Source: Bacteroidales bacterium (GTDB lineage: Bacteria > Bacteroidota > Bacteroidia > Bacteroidales > JAOZTL01). From it: a stretch of 7,172 nt of DNA. The stretch is taken from assembly GCA_029942205.1 (NCBI GenBank), contig JAOZTL010000101.1, positions 1,883 to 9,054 of the forward strand. The letters run 5' to 3'. This document shows, piece after piece, positions 4,704 to 7,172 of this stretch (the first letter of the stretch is position 1; every line of letters begins with the position of its first letter). A program made the translations under genes and the position numbers. The notes under the pieces were generated by a model. That model was not told the DNA's origin. It searched no databases and saw nothing but the letters and a program-made list of their open reading frames with translations.

Positions 4704-5711
4704 ATGGCTGACGACAAAAAAGTAATATTTTCGATGGTGGAGGTGAGTAAAACCTACCCTCCGCATCGTAAAGTACTTAATAATATTTATTTATCATTCT
4801 TTTATGGTGCTAAAATAGGCATCATCGGGCTGAATGGTTCTGGAAAATCTACCGTACTCAAGATTATTGCTGGTTTGGTGAAGCCTGATGTGGGCGAAGT
4901 GGTGTTCTCTCAAGACTATTCGGTGGGATACTTGGAGCAAGAGCCAAAATTGGATAATTCCAAAACAGTACGACAAATTGTGGAAGAAGGCGTGCAAGAG
5001 GTTGTGGACGTATTGAAAGAGTATGAAGAGGTAAATGCACGTTTTGCTGAGCCAATGAGTGATGAGGAAATGAACAAACTCATTGAGCGACAAGGCGAAC
5101 TGTCGGAACTCATCGACCATCACAATGGCTGGGAGCTGGATAGTAATTTGCAACGTGCCATGGATGCTTTGCGATGCCCCGTGGGCGATACTCCTATCGA
5201 AAACCTTTCGGGTGGTGAGCGCAGGCGTGTGGCATTGTGCCGATTACTCCTCAAACAACCTGACGTGCTACTGCTGGATGAGCCGACCAACCATTTGGAT
5301 GCAGAATCGATACAATGGCTGGAGATTCACCTCCAACAGTACAAAGGAACGGTGATTGCCATCACGCATGACCGCTATTTCTTAGACAATGTGGCTGGAT
5401 GGATTCTGGAGTTGGATAGAGGCGAAGGCATTCCGTGGCAAGGCAACTATACGTCATGGTTAGAGCAAAAGACCACACGATTGAAGCAAGAAGAAAAGAC
5501 CGAGAGTAAACGACGAAAGACTCTCGAAAGAGAGCTGGAATGGGTGCGTATGGCTCCAAAAGCACGACACGCCAAATCGAAAGCCCGACTATCGGCTTAT
5601 GATAAGTTACTGAATGAGGATAAAAAGGAGAAGGAGAGCAGACTGGAAATATTTATCCCTAATGGACCTCGATTGGGCGACAGGGTAATTAGTGCGAAAG
5701 GCGTTTGGTGA
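4704..5711 (+). CDS. ettA: EttA N-terminal half: first ABC domain, arm and linker
   Basis: This ORF gives 335 aa. The first ABC domain has Walker A GLNGSGKS (42-49), signature LSGGE (168-172), Walker B LLLDEP (189-194, with catalytic E193) and switch His222 in THDR. Residues about 93-137, acidic and helical, correspond to the EttA 'arm' that contacts ribosomal protein L1 and 23S rRNA. Residues about 240-320, rich in Arg/Lys (KARHAKSKAR, 286-295), form the linker or P-site tRNA interaction motif. The protein ends at TGA 5709-5711, just before the second ABC domain should start. Alone it could not form the composite ATP sites, which need both domains. It begins 9 nt after the upstream stop, with only a weak AGAAG ahead of the ATG. 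Confidence 0.85.
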   Translation: MADDKKVIFSMVEVSKTYPPHRKVLNNIYLSFFYGAKIGIIGLNGSGKSTVLKIIAGLVKPDVGEVVFSQDYSVGYLEQEPKLDNSKTVRQIVEEGVQEVVDVLKEYEEVNARFAEPMSDEEMNKLIERQGELSELIDHHNGWELDSNLQRAMDALRCPVGDTPIENLSGGERRRVALCRLLLKQPDVLLLDEPTNHLDAESIQWLEIHLQQYKGTVIAITHDRYFLDNVAGWILELDRGEGIPWQGNYTSWLEQKTTRLKQEEKTESKRRKTLERELEWVRMAPKARHAKSKARLSAYDKLLNEDKKEKESRLEIFIPNGPRLGDRVISAKGVW

Positions 5712-6372
5712 AAAATTACTGTATGACAATCTTAACTTTGACTTACCGCCAAGCGGAATTGTGGGCGTGATAGGTCCTAATGGTGCAGGTAAAACAAGCT
5801 TATTCCGTATGATTATGGGACTGGACACCGCCGACAGTGGCGACTTTGAGGTAGGCGAAACGGTTAAGTTGGCTTACGTGGATCAACAACACAGCTCGAT
5901 AGATCCCGACCAGTCTGTTTACGAAGTGATTTCGGGTGGTGGCGAAGAAATACGACTAGGCAACAAAATGATAAATGCACGGGCTTACGTCGGGCGATTC
6001 AACTTCACGGGTGCCGATCAAGAGAAAAAATGTGGTGTGCTATCGGGTGGCGAGCGTAATCGCTTGCATCTTGCACTGGCACTCAAAGAGGAAGGCAATG
6101 TGTTGCTTCTCGATGAGCCTACCAACGACATGGACGTGAACACATTACGTGCGCTAGAGGATGGTTTGATTAATTTTGCTGGCTGCGTGGTCGTTATTTC
6201 GCATGATCGCTGGTTCTTGGATCGTATCGCTACGCATATTCTTGCGTTTGAAGGCAATTCGGAGGCATATTTTTTCGAAGGTAGTTATTCGGAATATGAA
6301 ATTAACCGAAGGAAACGCATGGGAGATACCGAACCAAAACGGATTAGGTATAAAAAGCTAACTCGCGACTAA
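5692..6372 (+). CDS. ettA: EttA C-terminal half: second ABC domain
   Basis: This 226-aa ORF from a GTG at 5692 carries the complete second ABC domain: Walker A GPNGAGKT (28-35), signature LSGGE (117-121), Walker B VLLLDEP (137-143, with E142) and switch His171 in SHDRWFLD. The EttA C-terminus (about 193-225) is complete. It overlaps the first half by 20 nt. An in-frame TAA (5686-5688) closes the frame upstream, so the only independent start candidate is the GTG, which is preceded by AGGG (5682-5685) with 6 nt spacing, a respectable ribosome binding site. It could therefore be made as a separate polypeptide by re-initiation. Without that, it is the out-of-frame remainder of ettA. Confidence 0.8.
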   Translation: MRKAFGEKLLYDNLNFDLPPSGIVGVIGPNGAGKTSLFRMIMGLDTADSGDFEVGETVKLAYVDQQHSSIDPDQSVYEVISGGGEEIRLGNKMINARAYVGRFNFTGADQEKKCGVLSGGERNRLHLALALKEEGNVLLLDEPTNDMDVNTLRALEDGLINFAGCVVVISHDRWFLDRIATHILAFEGNSEAYFFEGSYSEYEINRRKRMGDTEPKRIRYKKLTRD

Positions 6373-6405
6373 AAGTCTACTGTTTTTGGTTAGCTTGTGA
6401 GCTGT

Positions 6406-6485
6406 ACACTCCGAGGGGTAGTATTAAAGAGAGGCAAAATGTATCAAAAATAAGCGAATGATGCATGAAACCTCCTCGGCGTGTT
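6406..6485 (+). other. Long-range stem-loop downstream of ettA
   Basis: ACAC-T-CCGAGG-GG (6406-6418) can pair with CC-T-CCTCGG-C-GTGT (6471-6485): a 6-bp GC-rich core, 2 bp inside beyond a bulged T, and 4 bp outside a T/C mismatch, enclosing a loop of about 52 nt. These GC-rich arms stand out in AT-rich DNA and begin 34 nt after the ettA stop. The 3' arm runs into TTGGTTTTG, so it may act in termination or protect the ettA 3' end. It matches no RNA family I recognise. Confidence 0.4.
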
Positions 6486-6750
6486 TGGTTTTGAATAATA
6501 GTAATAAAATTATGTGATATTACTTTACGAAGTTGATTTTGATTGATTATTAGTAACTTATATATTTTTTTGAGTATGATTAGACAAAAGATTTTAGAAG
6601 AAAGCAGAAATAAAAAATTGCATTTTCAGGCAGAAAAGCATTGTCATTAACTAAAAAAAACTCTTTTTTACTTAATACTTTTTTCTTTTATTCTCATCAT
6701 AAAATAATAACTAAGCTGATTACAGAGATTTATAATTTCGTAAAGTAGAA

Positions 6751-6782
6751 GTAAGTAATATTAAATAGGTCGAAGACCTTAT
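6751..6782 (+). repeat. GTCGAAGAC hairpin repeat, copy 3, in the leader of mqnB
   Basis: GTAAGTAATATTAAAT is followed by AGGTC (6767-6771), a GAA loop (6772-6774) and GACCT (6775-6779). The stem can be extended by AATA/TATT with one bulged T, giving 8 bp. The hairpin core is identical to copies 1 and 2, while the leading stretch differs at several positions (C to T changes in AACATC, and the TGC before GTAAG is not conserved). It ends 18 nt before the ATG of mqnB, nearly the same spacing as copy 2 has to its gene. Confidence 0.75.
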
Positions 6783-6797
6783 TAAATATAAAAAAAC

Positions 6798-7172
6798 ATG
6801 CGAATACTTTTAGTTGCAGCTGTCGAGATGGAGATAATGCCATTATTGGAACACTACTCAATCTCGAAGCAGTCTGGCATAGAACAACTGTCTATTGCCG
6901 GGCACTTGGTGGATGTACTACTTCCTGGTATTGGTCTCACCTTTTCGAGTTATAAAATCACCAAACAATTGAGCAAAAAGAAGTACGATTTGGTGATTAA
7001 TATGGGAATAGCAGGAGCTTTTGACCAATCGTTGGACATTGGCTATGTGGCACAAGTTACGCGCGACGAATTTGCCGACTTGGCAGTAGAGGATGGCGAT
7101 TTGCTGCGGACACTGTTTGAGATGGACTTCCTGTCGGCAAATAATTTTCCGTTCGATCATGGCAAATTAATC
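6798..7172 (+). CDS. mqnB: Futalosine hydrolase MqnB (3' end outside window)
   Basis: The first 125 codons are present and the frame is open to the right edge. The protein belongs to the nucleoside phosphorylase/MTA-SAH nucleosidase fold: MRILLVAAVEMEI at the start, DVLLPGIGLTFSSYKITKQL (about 37-56), DLVINMGIAGAFDQSLDIGYV (about 62-82), then DEFADLAVEDGD and LFEMDFLSANNFPF. The NMGIAGAF glycine motif and the FADLAVED segment fit futalosine hydrolase, which cleaves futalosine to dehypoxanthine futalosine and hypoxanthine in the alternative menaquinone pathway. A general MTA/SAH nucleosidase is less likely because of the FADLAVED...FEM section. The catalytic Asp expected near the C-terminus is outside the window. 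No Shine-Dalgarno is seen; the leader is A-rich and carries hairpin repeat copy 3. Confidence 0.88.
   Translation, partial: MRILLVAAVEMEIMPLLEHYSISKQSGIEQLSIAGHLVDVLLPGIGLTFSSYKITKQLSKKKYDLVINMGIAGAFDQSLDIGYVAQVTRDEFADLAVEDGDLLRTLFEMDFLSANNFPFDHGKLI

Larger units (their letters stand above)
4704..6372 (+). pseudogene. ettA: Energy-dependent translational throttle EttA, split by a frameshift
   Basis: Together the two ORFs encode about 557 residues, the length of a normal EttA (about 555-560 aa), an ABC-F ATPase that binds the ribosomal E site and gates entry into elongation according to ATP/ADP ratio. The opening (KKVIFSMVEVSKTYPP) and ending (FFEGSYSEYE...EPKRIRYKKLTR) are diagnostic for EttA among ABC-F proteins. 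The frame changes between 5689 and 5711. Upstream sequence reads ...GDRVISAKGVW-stop, where the family has GDxVIxAxxVSKAFGxKLL; counting codons between the conserved VI and FG shows about 11 nt missing. All ATPase motifs on both sides are intact, implying a recent lesion, a sequencing error, or recoding. The gene is more GC-rich than its neighbours, as expected for a conserved translation gene. Confidence 0.85.
6373..6797 (+). other. 425-bp spacer between ettA and mqnB
   Basis: No convincing gene is present. From left to right it holds a small hairpin AGCT-TGTG-AGCT (6392-6403), a larger stem-loop (6406-6485), very AT-rich DNA with A and T tracts (6652-6695), hairpin repeat copy 3 (6751-6782) and the leader of mqnB. 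TATAATTTCG at 6731-6740 is a poor match to the Bacteroidota -7 box and might serve mqnB. CAAAAATA at 6445-6452 reads as TATTTTTG on the minus strand but has no gene to serve. Confidence 0.6.

Noticed and set aside
5695..5715. Programmed +1 frameshift of the prfB type in ettA
   Set aside because: There is a TGA at the junction, but no strong SD-like stimulator at prfB spacing and no slippery codon pair I recognise, and about 11 nt of family sequence seem to be missing. Kept only as an alternative.
4159..5828. Several minus-strand ORFs of 60-119 codons opposite the 283-aa protein and ettA
   Set aside because: They lie wholly opposite strongly supported coding sequence, have low-complexity or composition-driven translations, and show no signal, motif or start context.
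5692..6372. A second, separate ABC transporter ATPase gene next to the first
   Set aside because: It carries the EttA C-terminal signature and directly continues the first half; the combined length fits one EttA.
6652..6695. A7-8/T6 tracts as an intrinsic terminator
   Set aside because: The possible stem is only A-T pairs around CTC with no GC content; more likely compositional bias.
506..6782. A CRISPR array, because the hairpin repeat recurs
   Set aside because: Copies are about 3 kb apart, with genes between them and no regularly spaced unique spacers or cas genes.

Overview
The window looks like chromosomal DNA from a member of the Bacteroidota. The grounds are AT-rich intergenic DNA, weak or absent Shine-Dalgarno sites, TATTTTTG boxes fitting the Bacteroidota -7 element (TAnnTTTG), a lipoprotein with a Capnocytophaga-like surface-export signal, an EttA of the Bacteroidota type, and secreted proteins of a style common in that phylum. 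A futalosine hydrolase gene (mqnB) at the right edge points to menaquinone synthesis by the futalosine route. That fits Cytophagia/Saprospiria-like lineages better than typical Flavobacteriia, but this placement is an inference.

Layout, left to right: (1) the 3' end of a + strand gene for a membrane protein (3-353). (2) A 188-bp spacer packed with small repeats. (3) A two-gene minus-strand operon: a hybrid histidine kinase/response regulator (2583-892), then after 5 nt a small PKD-domain lipoprotein (886-542). (4) A divergent promoter region (2584-2828). (5) Two + strand genes for secreted proteins of unknown function (2829-3536 and 3843-4694), separated by a 306-bp spacer with repeats. (6) ettA, an ABC-F translation factor, 9 nt behind the second secreted-protein gene and split by a frameshift into two overlapping ORFs (4704-5711 and 5692-6372). 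(7) A 425-bp spacer with a long-range stem-loop. (8) The 5' part of mqnB, running off the right edge.

No large operon or mobile element explains the whole window; it is mostly ordinary chromosome with some odd details. The kinase has lost its phosphoacceptor histidine (SYQLRTP in place of SHEIRTP) and the recognisable N, G1 and G2 boxes of its ATPase domain, yet keeps a fully canonical receiver domain, so it is probably a membrane-bound pseudokinase/receiver scaffold. ettA is broken at the junction between the inter-domain linker and the second ABC domain by what looks like a net 11-nt loss, with both halves otherwise intact.

A hairpin-bearing intergenic repeat (core AGGTC-GAA-GACCT, preceded by a GTAAGyAAyATyAAA-like stretch) occurs three times. 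Two copies lie 18-19 nt before start codons (3843 and 6798). The third lies just past the lipoprotein stop codon, where read on the minus strand it resembles a small T-tailed terminator. A second repeat, about 40 nt long, occurs twice in inverted orientation (445-484 and 3711-3752), each time just before a copy of the hairpin repeat. These two repeats are the best candidates here for undescribed elements.
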